NCBI GenBank assembly: GCA_019095985.1
Contig: CM032663.1
Coordinates: 37,813,105 to 37,877,104 of the forward strand
Length of the DNA: 64,000 nucleotides
DNA from: Streblospio benedicti
Lineage: Eukaryota > Annelida > Polychaeta > Spionida > Spionidae
Reading direction: 5' to 3'
The position numbers were made by a program, and so were the translations under genes. The notes below the pieces were generated by a model, which was not told the DNA's origin, did no database searches, and saw only the letters and a list, made by a program, of their open reading frames with translations. Below, in pieces: positions 1 to 11,746 of the stretch (positions within the stretch are counted from its first letter, which is position 1; the number at the start of each line of letters is the position of its first letter).

Positions 1-3000
1 TAGAATGTGAATATTTGCAATACTTAGATTATGCTGTAATTTATTTAATAAAATAAAACATATTTGGTAGGACTTTGTTACATAAAAACATTTTCTCTCA
101 CAATATTTAAACTCTAATATAGGTATCTGCTATAGGTACAGTATCTATAATTATGACTTACATTTGTCAGTACTAATAAACCAGCATTTCGGTGGCCATC
201 TTGGTGGAAATCATGCATTTGAAGACCTCATATTTGAAATACAAGTTTATTTCTTAAATAATTGATTCCTTGTTCCAGAAAAACCTACTCATAGACACCA
301 AAATCAATGTTCTATGTAAAATACTTACTTAGTTATCACAAAAACGTTATTGACCTTCACGACGGCAGCCATCTTTGATTTGAAGGTCAAGGAGTGAAAA
401 TTTTTTCGGCATCCGGCAGATTTGAATTCAGCATACCCGAATTATGTAAAATCAACTGGATGCCAAATTCTAATATAAAATGCCTTGCACTTTTTTAGAA
501 GATCTTTCTGGAAAACCAGCCCTGATTGGTTATATGCCCTTGTTGTGATGATACCATGCGGTGACTAATTGAGTGATGGCGACAGTGAAACACTGCGAAT
601 CTTCATACATTTTAGGCCAAGAACGTTTGGTGTACACAAACACCCAGCGGTATCGATTTTCGTTACGGAATCTGGATACCAGCCAGTTGTTTATGTTGAG
701 AGTGGAAGGCGGAATTGAGCCAAAACACATTTTGGGGAAGCTCGCGTAATTAGGGACTGAGGACTACGAGAGCCGAAACCGAATTACTGCCGGTGAAATT
801 AAAATAGAGCCAGCCGATATGGCGCACTTTGCGCCAAGCATGGGATTACGGCACTGCCGAAAAAACGGATAGCCCGCCGGTGTCTTAAAATACGGCCACC
901 TAACGTGAGCTTAATGCAAACACCGACCGATAGAAAGCTACTTGCGAGAGCCACAATGCGAAAAACTGTCAATGATAGCAAGTTGGCTGCTTGAACCTGA
1001 ACATGTTCTTGAGATAATGCAAAGGACTGATCTTAACTCATTCACTTGATTACTTATAATATGGTAACAAACATGATTGCTGTACGCAGACAAGCCGCAT
1101 AAATAATCGAGTGCTGACACTAATTACAAATGATCAATATGTGTCTTATCAGTCATATTTAAAAACCAACTAGCAATTATAATTGCCAGGGACGGAATAT
1201 GACGTTGCATTCTGCCACAACAACCAAAAAAAAAAAACAAAAAAAAAGAGACACCAATAAGTTTACAATGCCATGATTTAAATTGGCAATCGACAATAAA
1301 ACTATAAATATAGTTATGCAGACGACAACATGGATTTCAGACCGTCCCGTATTGCAAAAATACGGTGGACGAGGGAAGCTGATCAACCAAGACCATCCCG
1401 TATTGACCTAATACGGTGGACGGAATTAGACCAGACGATTCGGAGGCGACATCGAACAACACAAAACTAAATAATGGACAAAAATACGTAATTCAACCCT
1501 AGGACTAAATCAATATCAAATATAAATATAAATTGGACTAATGTAAGTATGAATTGGTTAACACATACACATTTAATGCAAAACAGAATATCATTGTATT
1601 AGTAATGATAAATTTTGTATATAATTTTTAATCATTAATGTGGGTGTTAATAGGTTCATGCACTTTAAACCTTATATGTGTGACAAAAAAAAAAAAAAAA
1701 AAACTCAGGGATATCATTGTACTTAAAGGAACGCAATATTTGTAACATTTTTTTCTCTATTACTATGACATGTTTTTAAATGAAGGATTTGAAATGTGTT
1801 TTTAAAAGTAATAAGCAAATGGAAATTGAAATGTTAAATTTGTAAATTACATAGGTTAGTAGATAGTTTTAGGTATTTGTTAGCAAATAATTCATATTTG
1901 TTAGTTGAAAGATAGTAATCAATGCATTTCGAACTGTGCACCTTAACAATAATGTGAAAAAATAACTAAGCATTGCAATGATATTATTTAGTCAATTGTG
2001 AGTTGGGTACTTAATGATCACAACATAGCAGGTTAACATCATGTTACTAATAAAAACCTGTATAACAAACTTAAGTGAGACTATTGACATCAATGCTATG
2101 AAAAAAAAATAACAAAGAAAATGAAAAATAATCATACTTAAACAATATTATATTGGAGGTGCAATGTACTATATCATTAGTGCTAAGATATGTGTTTTTT
2201 GCAGACTAAAATATGGGAAACTCGCCATAATTTTAGTGGAGTATATGTATTGTAAACACTCTTGAAAACGTACTGATACATTTATTCTATCTAATTTTAT
2301 GTATGATATTAGGTAACTAATGCTGGTTTGTTATGTGATTCCTTTTATGGGGGGATCATGTTAAAATCAGTGAGCAAATATCGCAGTCATGTAAACTATC
2401 GTGTAATCTAGCTGATATATATACGATTTTGGTCTGGGGATTGTATTATATATGTAGCAACAAGTGCTGAATGCTATGGTGACATTGGTTTAATACCAAT
2501 CAATATTTGTAAAAATTTAAATGTTTTACGGTAACAATTGATATACGATGTAATCAATTATAACTCGACATAACTTCCTAAAAGAAAAAGTTTTGCAAAA
2601 CACAATGACTAAAGCACATTATGTTATAATTGCCATATTTGCTCACATTTGAAAATTCTTAAGCTTAACTATGTCAATTGCTATACAATTGTTAAACAGT
2701 ATGTGTATCTGATTACTTCTACATATTTAAATGTATGTATATCAATAATAACATTGTAAACATGTCATTTGACATACACTCTAACAGTTTCTTTTGTGTA
2801 ATTATGAGTTAGACGTGGTGTGTATTTGTTAGTCTAGTTCTTTTTAATATAACTTGTTCTCCTAAAGTTGTTACATAACGTTAACAACTGCTTGTCAATA
2901 TACAGTGAATTTGTATGTCTGTAACATGATGTCATCCTTTATAATGCAATATCAAATTGTGTCATTGTAATAACATTATTAATTGTACCAAGTTGTACAC

Positions 3001-3200
3001 TATTCTAACTCATGTGAATTTGATTGTATACTATGTAGGCGCATCAATAAGTCGCCGCACATATGTCATAACGCACCCGGCCAACTCCAAACCTGCACTG
3101 CGCTTAACTGTCCAGACTACGAACAATTCATAAAAAAAGGGGGGGGGGCTTCTGATTATCTAATGCTACAAGTCCCTTCAACGGGACTTTTCGCATCAAA
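1..3200. other. AT-rich sequence, no gene recognised
   Basis: No reading frame here resembles a known family. The open frames are short (60-76 residues) and have no recognisable domains. The stretch contains homopolymer A tracts (about 1227-1246 and 1686-1702), a pair of small hairpins (1347-1416, listed separately) and a G run near 3138-3147. It may be intergenic or the 3' flank of the minus-strand gene to the right. I see no RNA gene. Confidence 0.5.
1347..1416. repeat. Two tandem hairpins with the same stem
   Basis: CCGTATT and AATACGG form a 7-bp stem with a 5-base loop at 1347-1365. The same stem recurs with a different 5-base loop at 1398-1416. Each hairpin is followed by TGGAC and preceded by GACC(G/A)T, so a unit of about 50 bp is repeated directly. 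The conserved stem with a changed loop is visible directly. Its origin, perhaps subterminal repeats of a DNA transposon, is inference. Confidence 0.55.
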
Positions 3201-3213
3201 TAAGGAGGAGTAA

Positions 3214-3385
3214 TGTACAGTCCCAGATGGTAGACTCAGCCAGGCACCGTCAGGTGCCTGGCTAGCGAGGCCTAGTGAGTCTGGAGAAGATATATAAGCG
3301 TCATGCAGGCGAGGACACGGCAGTCTGCCTCGAATAACTGAACAATAAAGATCTCTACAAGCTCCTGGCATTTCCTCATTTAACA
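3214..3385 (+). mobile_element. Candidate solo LTR (fossil)
   Basis: The segment starts with TGTACAGTCC and ends with TTTAACA, matching the TG...CA boundaries of LTRs. It holds a TATA-like TATATAAG near 3290 and an AATAAA near 3343 in the expected order for an LTR promoter and polyadenylation site. A perfect 11-bp-arm hairpin lies at 3238-3263. No matching target duplication and no second LTR or internal region was seen, so it would be a solo LTR. It could instead be an unrelated promoter-like sequence. Confidence 0.35.
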
Positions 3386-3559
3386 CTTGACACTGTTCAA
3401 ATACACTTTAAAAACAATATACACTTCAACTACTACTTTCCGTGTCCACAATGTTATCCAATTTCGGTTCCAAAATACACAAAATACTACACAATCACAC
3501 TTAAAATGAAATGAAACAAATATAGATGTGTCCAGGTGTGTTGCCTTGTCCAGAAAGAG

Positions 3560-4600
3560 ACCACGCCACGCCGCTCACTTCGTTTTTATATCGCCGCTCA
3601 GGCGCATGCTCCGTCTGAAATTTGATGGGAATTTTCCGCGGCCTTGAAAGGGGTAAAAAACTCCGCTTCGGTGAATTTTTACTCCGCCCCATTTGTCAAG
3701 CTGACTCCGCCCAAGTTCGCCGGACTTCGCCGGTTCGCCGGACTTTGCTGAATGACTTCGCTGTAGTTTGCTAAATTTTCCAATGTTATTTGGTCTTTCT
3801 GTCGCTCCGCCTGCAGAGTTTTCATGTCTCCGCCGGCAGACTCTGGATATTCGCTACAGTTTGCTGGCGAAAGTCTTGCAGTCTGCAAGAGTTCGCTGGC
3901 GGAGACATAATACTTGACTTCTGTCGGCGGAGCCATGGTTGTCGGGTGAATGTCACGCACAATTTCAGTTTTGCCAGGGTTCGCAAGACTCATAATTTGA
4001 CTTCGCCAGAGTCCGCTATACACATTTTTACACTCCGCACTAGCAAAATTTCTCTCCGCCTGGCTTCGCTGCAGTGGAGGTCCGTGGGGGCGGGGGGGTG
4101 CTCGAGGGCTATTTCTCCGCCTGCGGACTCACTTCTACTCCGCCAGGTAGGGAAAATTTTGCAACAAGTTTGAAATTTTTCTAAACTTTCAAACTTCGCG
4201 CGCGTAGCCACGCGAAGTCCGCACTCCGCCTGTCCACTCTGACAGGGGGGGTACACGAAACCCATGCGGAGAGCTCTTGCGGCGTACAGCAGAGGTGAAC
4301 GGTGTTCATTTTACGTGGTACGGAGGCAAACCGAGTCCGTTGGTGCCAAATACGGCTTCGCACGGAGACCAGCGAACTCAAAAAGATCAAAGGAAATTTA
4401 ATCAATAATCCCACCGCACGTGGAGTTGTACGCGAACTCAAAATTACACTTCTCCAGAGAAGTGGAGAAATGCGTGCCATTTTTGCTCACGGAGATAGCG
4501 CGGAGGTAGCGCCAGAGCCCTCGCAGAGGCTGCTGCAAGAGTCCGCAAGATTCCGCCGGACTCCGCTGCGGAGCCATCTGAATCGCATTGTCGAATCATC
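3560..4600. repeat. GC-rich block dense in CTCCGCC/TTCGC motifs
   Basis: The block is built from dozens of degenerate copies of CTCCGCC, TTCGCCGG and GAGTCCGC spaced at short intervals, in a GC-rich island within AT-rich DNA. Both strands carry long chance open frames here because of the composition. It abuts the LINE endonuclease directly and may be that LINE's 5' region or a separate satellite-like repeat into which the LINE was inserted. No protein family is recognised in it. Confidence 0.5.
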
Positions 4601-5669
4601 AATAGTTGAAATCAGTCAGCTATGTAAGGACTGCGATATCATACTTCTGCAAGAAACATGGCTGATGCCTCATGAGAGTGATATGTTAAGCACCTTATCA
4701 TCTGACCACTATGCTAAAGGTGTTTATGCTGTAGACCCGTCACAGAAACTGATCGCTGGGAGGCCCTTTGGTGGTCTGGCTATCCTCTGGAGGAAATCCT
4801 TAGGAAGATTTTGCTCCATTAACACCTTCGATGATCCCAGAATAATGGGGTTGCAGCTTAGAAATGATGATATAGACATTCTCATTCTTAATGTCTACCT
4901 ACCATATTTTAATGGGGACAATATCGATGAGTACTTGTTCTACCTAGGCAAGATTGATTCCTTGATAGAAGACTCACCAGCTCCTTATATATATGCATGT
5001 GGAGACTTTAATGCGGATATTCGTGAACCAAGTACGTTTGGTAAGGAATTAATCAAATTCTGTGATGACTCCAACCTTAAAATGGCTGACGTTCATTACA
5101 ACAGTGACCAGGATAGGTTCACTTTCTATAGTGAAGCACATAATTCAATCCACTGGCTCGACCATGTAGTGTGCACACACTCAGCCCTTACAGCTATTCA
5201 GAGTGTACAAGTTGAGTACAGCTATGTTTCATCTGATCATCTCCCCATGAAAATTAATGTTGATCTCGGGAAAATAAATCTGGATGCAAACAATGTAAAT
5301 GAACATACAGAATCACTACTGTATAAAGTTAAATGGGATAAGCTAACCTCAGATGATTTGACATACTATACGAGCCTTACAGATTCGTATTTGGAAAAAG
5401 TATACATTGACCATTCTTTATTGTTATGTAATGATAGTATGTGCAAAGATGAGTCTCATAAGTCTGCTATTAAGCATTTGTATGAGGACATCGTGTATGG
5501 TATTGATCAGGCCAGTGAATCATTTCTACAGACTATGTCACATAAACCAGAACTATTTAAGCAGGTGATGGGTTGGAATGAACTGTGCAAAGAAGCTCAT
5601 AGCAGCGCAAGAGATGCTTTCTTGCAGTGGGCTTATGCTGGTAAACCCAAACAAGGTTTTATTTTTTGA
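4302..5669 (+). pseudogene. LINE endonuclease segment of ORF2
   Basis: This open frame of 455 codons carries the exonuclease-endonuclease-phosphatase fold that nicks target DNA for LINE insertion. Glu of LLQETW, the Asp and Asn of GDFNAD and the terminal SDH are present, so the catalytic set looks intact apart from an unclear N-terminal Asn. The first 100 residues or so come from the CTCCGCC-rich block and do not resemble an endonuclease start, so the annotated first Met is probably not the native one. The frame closes before the RT, with a frameshift near 5650. Confidence 0.8.
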
Positions 5670-7400
5670 CACTATGAAGCAGACACGAGCAAGATTCAAG
5701 CTGATTCTACGTGAATGTCGCCAGCAGGAGGCATCCAAGTCAAAGGACTCCCTAGCCAAGAAACTTCTTGGCAAAGATAGTAAATCTTTCTGGAAAGAAG
5801 TTAAGACTATGAATGGATCCAGTAATGCCCCTCTTTCATCCACTGTTGGGAATGCAGTGGGACATAAAGACATAGCCTCCATGTGGCATAACCACTATAA
5901 AGACTTACTTAATTCATCTAAGGATATGAGTGAGAAGCATTATGTCTTAAACCAATTTAACAAGGTCAATAGCAGAAATATGTCATATAACTGTATATTC
6001 TCCCCAGGTCAGATAGAAAAAAGCTATTAAAGGGCTAAAATCTGGCAAGGCAGTTGGTAATGATAATCTCAGTGCAGAACACCTGAAGTTTTGCAGTAAA
6101 AAGTCTAGTCTATTGTCTATTGTCTATGTTGTACAATTGTTGTGTGAGTCATGCCTATATTCCATCTGATATGCTAGATACTATAATAGTGCCACTCCCC
6201 AAAGACAAAAAGGGTGATATAACAGACAGAGATAATTATCGACCCATTGCACTCACAACAATCATGTCAAAGGTTTTGGAAGGAACCATTTTAATTGTAT
6301 ATGATGAATTACTATGGACTTCACCGATTTATTCGGCTTTAAAAAGGGCCTCTCTACTGATATGAGCATTTTCGTCCTTAAACAAATTATTGACCACTAT
6401 AGGAGTTTATCTAGTCCAATTTACCTGGCTTTTTTAGATGCTTCCAAAGCATTTGATAAACTCAACCATTGGTGCTTATTCAGGAAGCTTTTAGATCGTG
6501 GTATACCTGTAATAATTGTAAGACTGTTTCACATTTGGTACACATCACAGCTTTACTATGTTCGATGGGGCTCTACATTGTCCTCTGGATTTCACGTATC
6601 AAATGGTGTAAGACAAGGAAGTTTAATCTCTCCAATTTTCTTCAATATATATGTGAATGATTTAAGCAACGTATTAAATAGTAAACGATGTGGTTGCAAC
6701 TTGAATGGTGTAAACTATAATCATCTACTGTACGCAGATGATACCATACTTTTTAGCACCATCTCCTAGTGCCCTTCAAAAACTTATAACAATATGTGAA
6801 CGCTTTGCATCCAACAATGAAATTATATATAATCCTAATAAGTCTAGAATAATGTGTATTCAGCCGAACAAGGACAAGGTCAAAGTCCCTGTCTTTACTA
6901 TAAATGGAAAAAAATGTAATGATTGTTGAACAATTTAAGTACCTAGGTTTTTGCATATCCAGTGACATGAAAGATGACTGTGATATTAATCGACAAATAC
7001 GTAGTTTTTACAGCAGGGGCAATATTGTCATAAAATGTTTTAGACACTGTAGTGATGAGGTAAAAGTTTACTTTTTAAGACCTATTGTTCTAATATGTAT
7101 TGTTCCCATCTATGGAGTAAGTACAGTATTTATTCATTTAGAAAACTTAAGACATCTTTTAACAGAATTTTTTTTAGAATGTTGTTTAATTTAGATAGAA
7201 GAGCCTCTATATCACATAATATGTTGTTAAACAATATTAGAGCTTTTGATGTAAATATTAGGAAGTACATTTTAAATTTTAAAAATAGACTTGAAAATTG
7301 TAATAACGTTTTAATTCAGACTCTACTTGACTGCTGGCAGTACCCTAACTCATTATTATTCCTAGAGTGGAAAAAACAACTGTACATTCTGTGATATGTT
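4600..7400 (+). mobile_element. Non-LTR retrotransposon (LINE), decayed
   Basis: An APE-type endonuclease is followed by a reverse transcriptase, the usual order in LINE ORF2. Endonuclease signatures are LLQETW near 4650, ACGDFNAD near 4995 and SDHLPM near 5235. RT signatures are NYRPIALT near 6235, SKAFDKLNHW near 6445, NGVRQGSLISP near 6604 and the catalytic YADD near 6734. After the RT, a C-terminal tail continues to about 7394. At least five frame changes separate the pieces (frames end near 5669, 6030, 6365, 6769, 6929 and 7194), so it cannot be functional. A 3' UTR with an AATAAA near 7515 follows. The clade was not assigned; no RNase H was seen. Confidence 0.88.
6120..6769 (+). pseudogene. 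LINE reverse transcriptase core, frame-broken
   Basis: Two overlapping frames (6120-6365 and 6314-6769) hold consecutive RT motifs: the NYRPI palm segment with SKVLEGTI, then SKAFDKLNHW, RQGSLISPIFFNIYVNDL and LLYADDT. The YADD catalytic pair survives. The switch of frame near 6340 and the stop after SPS near 6769 disable the enzyme. The thumb and C-terminal region continue in later frames to about 7394. Confidence 0.85.
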
Positions 7401-7559
7401 TGTGATTTTATGCATAGTTTTATTTATGTATGTATATATGTATATTTTATATTTTATGTCTTTTCTATGGAATTTTAATCCGATAGATTTAGTGTTTACT
7501 TGTATCAAACAATCAAAATAAAGTTTAAGGTCCAACGATAACAGTATGTACACAATACT

Positions 7560-8950
7560 GTCAGTTCATACTACGATACATCCAATAAACATCAAGATTT
7601 ATGGCTAGACCGTGTTAGCTTTGTGTTACGGAACCATTATTTAAAATTTCAAATCTTTTTTGTATAACACAAGATAAATACATGTTGACACCATGATTAA
7701 ATAACTGTATTATTTCATTGCTTAATATCATCCATAAAATGTGGATTATTAAAGTTGACACATTGTTTAGACAATGATTCAAATAATTGACTTCTTTCGT
7801 TGATAAAGACTTCACAAATTAGACTGTGTTACTATTATTAGTATTACAAATTTACAGAATCTCAAATCTGTAGTGTCACCTGTTATAAAATCAATATATT
7901 AAACTACTCAGTGTTGCTCTGTTAAACAAGTCCTTATCTTACTACAATCTTTGATATATATAAATGTCAATAATGTTTATGTACAGGCATTTCTATATTC
8001 ACAACACGTTTAAACTTACAAAAATATCATTAACAGTTTCATCAGCTTCTGTTTTCATCTTCAGAATGACCGAATGCGCATGACATGCAGTCAATCATCT
8101 CGGCCGATTAACAAGTTATTGAAAAGTGAAAATAATGATGTATTGTAACATTGGAAATATGAAAATGTAATTGAGACCTACGATACCACAAACCCATTAC
8201 TAGATGTAACCTCTAATCTACGACTAGAGAACAAGACCACTTAAAATGCATGATTTTCATCTGTTTGTAATAATGGTACATGTTTTGTGTTTGCATTTAA
8301 ATATTCAGTCGTTGTAATAATGTAACAGTGCATATTTTTACATTTTAATTTTCAATCTAAGTTTCAAAGTGAAATGTGCTTCAGGTTTCCTTCTAGCACA
8401 TTTCTGATTTACTTACTTGAAAATAATAGCACAGAGTAGAATCCTAGATATGACTTTAATCAGATCTCTTTGTGTCTATCCTCCTATATAATAGTTTCAT
8501 TATCTGTGATGCCTGTGTAACTGCCACAGAGGTGTCAAACGTTCAAAAACTTGTGTTGTGTCAAATGTTTGAATTAAAAAAAGATGGTTAAATGTTCCTT
8601 TTTTGTATTTCCTAAACAATTTATTGTTTTATATGTATCAAATCCGGATTTCCTTATATTGCCCAATTATTTCCAATTAAAATCTTCACAGTACACTGTA
8701 TTATATAGGCAAAATGACATATAAAGCCATTTCTGACAATTATGTGTTGAGTGGTGGAGGTGCTTAAAATCATTTCACATAAGTTAGTCATTTATGCAAG
8801 CAGGGAATTGGAAATTCATCATACAATGAATTGGGTGTGGTCAGGTGTTCATTTTAATGTATGTGTGTGTGTGTGTGGGGGGTCGTATATTAGATTTACA
8901 AACCCATTACATGGGGAGTCAGACGTTCTTAACACCACTGTCCAAATAAC
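7560..8950. other. AT-rich stretch, nothing recognised
   Basis: There is no coding similarity on either strand. It contains a (TG)n run near 8862-8877 followed by a G run. It lies between the 3' end of the LINE and the left palindrome of the Ginger1 element. Confidence 0.45.
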
Positions 8951-8962
8951 TTCTGACTCCTG

Positions 8963-9036
8963 TTGAGCCGCATTTTGCAACCAGCCGCATTTTTGCAACC
9001 GGTTGCAATGCGGCTGGTTGCAAAATGCGGCTCAAT
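8963..9036. repeat. Near-perfect palindrome at left edge of Ginger1
   Basis: A left arm of 38 bases (8963-9000) and a right arm of 35 bases (9001-9035) are inverted copies, apart from three extra T/A bases on the left. There is no spacer and the centre reads AACCGGTT. The arm itself contains two copies of the unit GCATTTTGCAACC. A related palindrome lies at 13071-13100. Confidence 0.85.
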
Positions 9037-9364
9037 ACCAAAGTGAAACACTAACGCAAAATGCAACCACTAAGAAATTTTTATCATTACAGTTGTATGC
9101 TGGAGTCACAAACGGCCTTTTATCATTAGGAAGAGCTAGGATTATTAAACAATAATCGTAGGGTAGAGATTTTTCAGATTTTTATGCACATGTTTTCCAG
9201 AGGCTCTGTGTTTATTATATATATGCAAAGTAGTTACTGTTCCAAACTGTAATATGCACAGGCATTCATGGAGGAGATTACTATTAATTAATTCATGGAT
9301 CCTCACTTTTTTTGAAAGAGAGTTTCAGAAGAGAAGGTAGGTTGTTACTAATTGTATAATTATA

Positions 9365-10024
9365 TTGATGAAACGTATAGTGTTTGATTTCAATGCTTTT
9401 GATTGGAAAATTAATTGTTTTTGTAAGAAAAGTAGGAATATAATTTTGTTGGGAATTTATGTAATAATGACATTTACATACATTAGTAATGTACAGCGTG
9501 CTGCCTATTATCGGTTCTACCGCAATAAAAAGCTGTTTTCTATTACTAACGGTGAACTGTATTTCAACAAAAAACGCGTGATCTCTACTTGTGATTTAAA
9601 GCAACAAGTTAAAAAGATTTATGCTAACAATAAAGGCACTGGTGCAAGAAAACTCTTACATACAATTAGAAAAACATATGCATGCATTCCAGAGAGACAG
9701 ATCCAAAAGGTTTTAAATACAGATGCTATTCACCAACGTCTTAATGTTGTTTTCAAAGACAAACCACCCTTCAAGCCTGTCTTAGCAAAGCACCCCCATG
9801 AACGCTTGCAGATTGATTTAGTTAATCTGCATCAAAAGGGTCCAAGTGGTGATGGTAACAAATGCAACTACGTCCTAACAATCATGGATGTTTTCAGTCA
9901 TTTTGTGTGGTTTTTTCCTCTGGTCTCTAAACATAGTAAAAATGTTGCCAAATGTCTGTTAAATATTTTTGAAACATATGGAAAACCCAAAATCGTACAG
10001 TCCGATCAAGGCTCTGAGTTTAAG
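9365..10024 (+). pseudogene. Ginger1 transposase, integrase-like first part
   Basis: From about 9499 the 220-codon frame matches the Ginger1/KRBA2-type integrase. It has a YYRFYRNKKL start, GTGARKL, the ERQIQ segment, KPVLAKHPHERLQIDLVNL with the first catalytic Asp, and QSDQGSEF with the second. The catalytic Glu would be in the following QGKIER (about 10100). The first 40 or so residues are not part of the family and are probably non-native. The H2C2 zinc finger is not obvious. In life such an enzyme cuts and joins transposon ends in the nucleus. The frame closes just after the second catalytic motif. Confidence 0.85.
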
Positions 10025-10539
10025 TGACACATAAAAAAGTTACTGAGAGATAAGGGGATAAAATTTATCAATTCAAGAGCTTATCATCCACAAAGTCAAG
10101 GTAAAATTGAAAGAATGCATAGTACACTAAGAAAAAAGATTGAATTTGACTGTCTTAAAAAAAGACTTTTAAGTGGTCTACACAACTGAAAAAATATGCA
10201 AACATCATGAACAATGAACCAAAAAAAGCTTTGGGCAACAAAACACCATTCTGCGTATATTTCGGCAGGGACGATGGGAACGAGACTTCAGAAAATATTC
10301 GAAATCTTGCAAGAAAAGCTACTGAAAAAGCTAGTGAGGAAATGATACGGAGACACAAAAAGACTCTTACATCTTACAAAATAAATGATAATATTCTCGT
10401 AAAATGCAAAAAATCTAACAAAAAGGTGATCGTTGAAGAAGGGACTATAGTTGAATGCAGAGGAACAAATTATAAGGTGCGCATTAACAGAGAAATGAAA
10501 ACCTTCTGTGTGTCAGATTTGAAAAAAAACTACCATTAG
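10025..10539 (+). pseudogene. Ginger1 transposase, third catalytic motif and C-terminal integrase part
   Basis: The stretch up to 10200 encodes the YHPQSQGKIER region with the DDE glutamate, and the frame from 10207 encodes NNEPKKALGNKTPFCVYFGR. The latter is the GPY/F-side segment typical of Gypsy and Ginger1 integrases (a PF.V.FGR core). It ends with an SH3-like basic tail before the OTU part. The fragment is out of frame with its neighbours. Confidence 0.75.
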
Positions 10540-10598
10540 ACAAAAGGGGACACAGAAACAAGTATTATATCCCTTTAGGATTACACGATGCAATAAAG

Positions 10599-10979
10599 GT
10601 GTTTGAGAAACAAGGTTTCCATATAACCCTAGATCCCCCAAAAGTTGGCAATTGCCAGTTTGTAAGTGTAAGTGACCAGTTGAAGCAAATTGGAATTAAA
10701 AAATCTCCGGATTTGATCAGATCTGAAGTTATTTTACATTTGATTGAGCATTATGATGATTACGAACATTTTGTTGCCAGTCCCTTCGATAGATATGTGT
10801 CTGGTATATCAGATGATGGAACATATGGTGATCATATTACACTGCATGCAATGTGTATGCTTTACAATGTTCGCTTCGAAATTTTGTCTACCACAGGACC
10901 TGAAGATAACAAGACTGTGGAGGTCTCTCCCAAAAGTCAAACACTGTATTTAGGCCACTTTCCTGAGGAAAATAGGTAA
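10599..10979 (+). pseudogene. OTU-like cysteine protease domain of Ginger1
   Basis: The 126-codon frame shows GNCQFVSVSDQL (normally DGNCLF, with the catalytic Cys), an IRSEVILHL helix, YGDHITLHAMCMLYNVRF (the W-G-x-I-x-L-x-A-L-A region of OTU folds) and a closing LYLGHFPEENR. HYMSL, the likely catalytic His motif, follows at once downstream. OTU domains cleave ubiquitin linkages. Ginger1 transposases are known to carry OTU or Ulp1 proteases at their C-terminus. The usual Asp before Gly is Val here. Confidence 0.78.
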
Positions 10980-10985
10980 CATTAC

Positions 10986-11471
10986 ATGTCATTGGAAAAC
11001 TTCGATGGTGATGACGACGACGATGGCGACGACAACGGCGATGACGATGGCGACAACAACGATGACAATGGCGGTGGCGGCGACGACGATGACTATGATG
11101 ATGATGACCATGTAAAGACACACAATGTGACAAGTGAATATGATAATGTAACAAATGTGGCTGATAATGTACTGAATGGTGGACAAGAAATAAATGAGGA
11201 ACACGAAGAAAATCAAAGTTCATGTAATTCTTACACTCAGGTATCGGCAGAAATATTCTTCAAGAAAAACAAGCATTCCAGGCAATACATCATTGTAAAA
11301 GACAACATCCCAGATAAATACAATCATCTTATAAACAAAGGGGCGATGAAGAGCATCATTTGCTTCAATCACGAACAAACCGACACACTTTTGAAAAAGT
11401 TTGAAGGACATAATTGTAATGCCACCATGTTTCACCATTCCGTTAATTCCAAAAATTTCAGAGGAAGGTAA
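10986..11471 (+). pseudogene. Acidic C-terminal region of Ginger1 protein
   Basis: The frame begins just after the OTU domain with HYMSLEN-like residues. It then has an Asp/Gly/Asn-rich tract of about 40 residues encoded by GAC/GAT/GGC repeats, and then a globular-looking part (SAEIFFKKNKHSRQ...). No family was recognised for the last part. Its position suggests it belonged to the same transposon polypeptide. The Asp tract gives a spurious His/Ile-rich frame on the other strand. Confidence 0.55.
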
Positions 11472-11528
11472 CATTTTCTTGACATCACTGGACCCAAACG
11501 TTGCAAATTTTTTAGTGGACTTGCTCGT

Positions 11529-11585
11529 TATCGAAAACCTATTCATGTCTAGATATCATATCTAGACATGAATGGGTTTTCGATA
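11529..11585. repeat. 57-bp palindrome (27-bp arms, 3-bp centre)
   Basis: Arms 11529-11555 and 11559-11585 are inverted copies with one mismatch in 27, around the centre TCA. The perfect inner part is TTCATGTCTAGATA and its complement. It sits just past the end of the transposon coding region and inside the candidate Ginger1 boundaries. Confidence 0.92.
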
Positions 11586-11746
11586 CCGTGATGTGAACTA
11601 CATTTTTGTCACGTATTTTTACGATTTTTGACCCCTGAAAAATCATTACGTCCGGGACGCTACACTATATACACACGCTAGTAGTCTTTACAGTGGAAGA
11701 AACTGCGAGGTGTGGTAAACGATTGCAGTAATTTATAAAATAATTT

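Noticed and set aside
530-730. Minus-strand 66-codon frame with aromatic residues (NRYRWVFVY)
   Set aside because: It looks protein-like, but no family was recognised and no splice-site support was established.
3679-4173. Long open frames on both strands in the CTCCGCC block
   Set aside because: The block's biased composition lacks stops in several frames. No family resemblance and no conserved residues seen.
9365-10539. Gypsy-type LTR retrotransposon as source of the integrase
   Set aside because: No reverse transcriptase, protease or Gag nearby, no LTRs, and an OTU domain follows, which fits Ginger1 DNA transposons better.
10989-11216. Ile/Val-rich minus-strand frame opposite the transposon tail
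   Set aside because: It is the antisense of the Asp-rich GAC/GAT tract; composition alone keeps it open.
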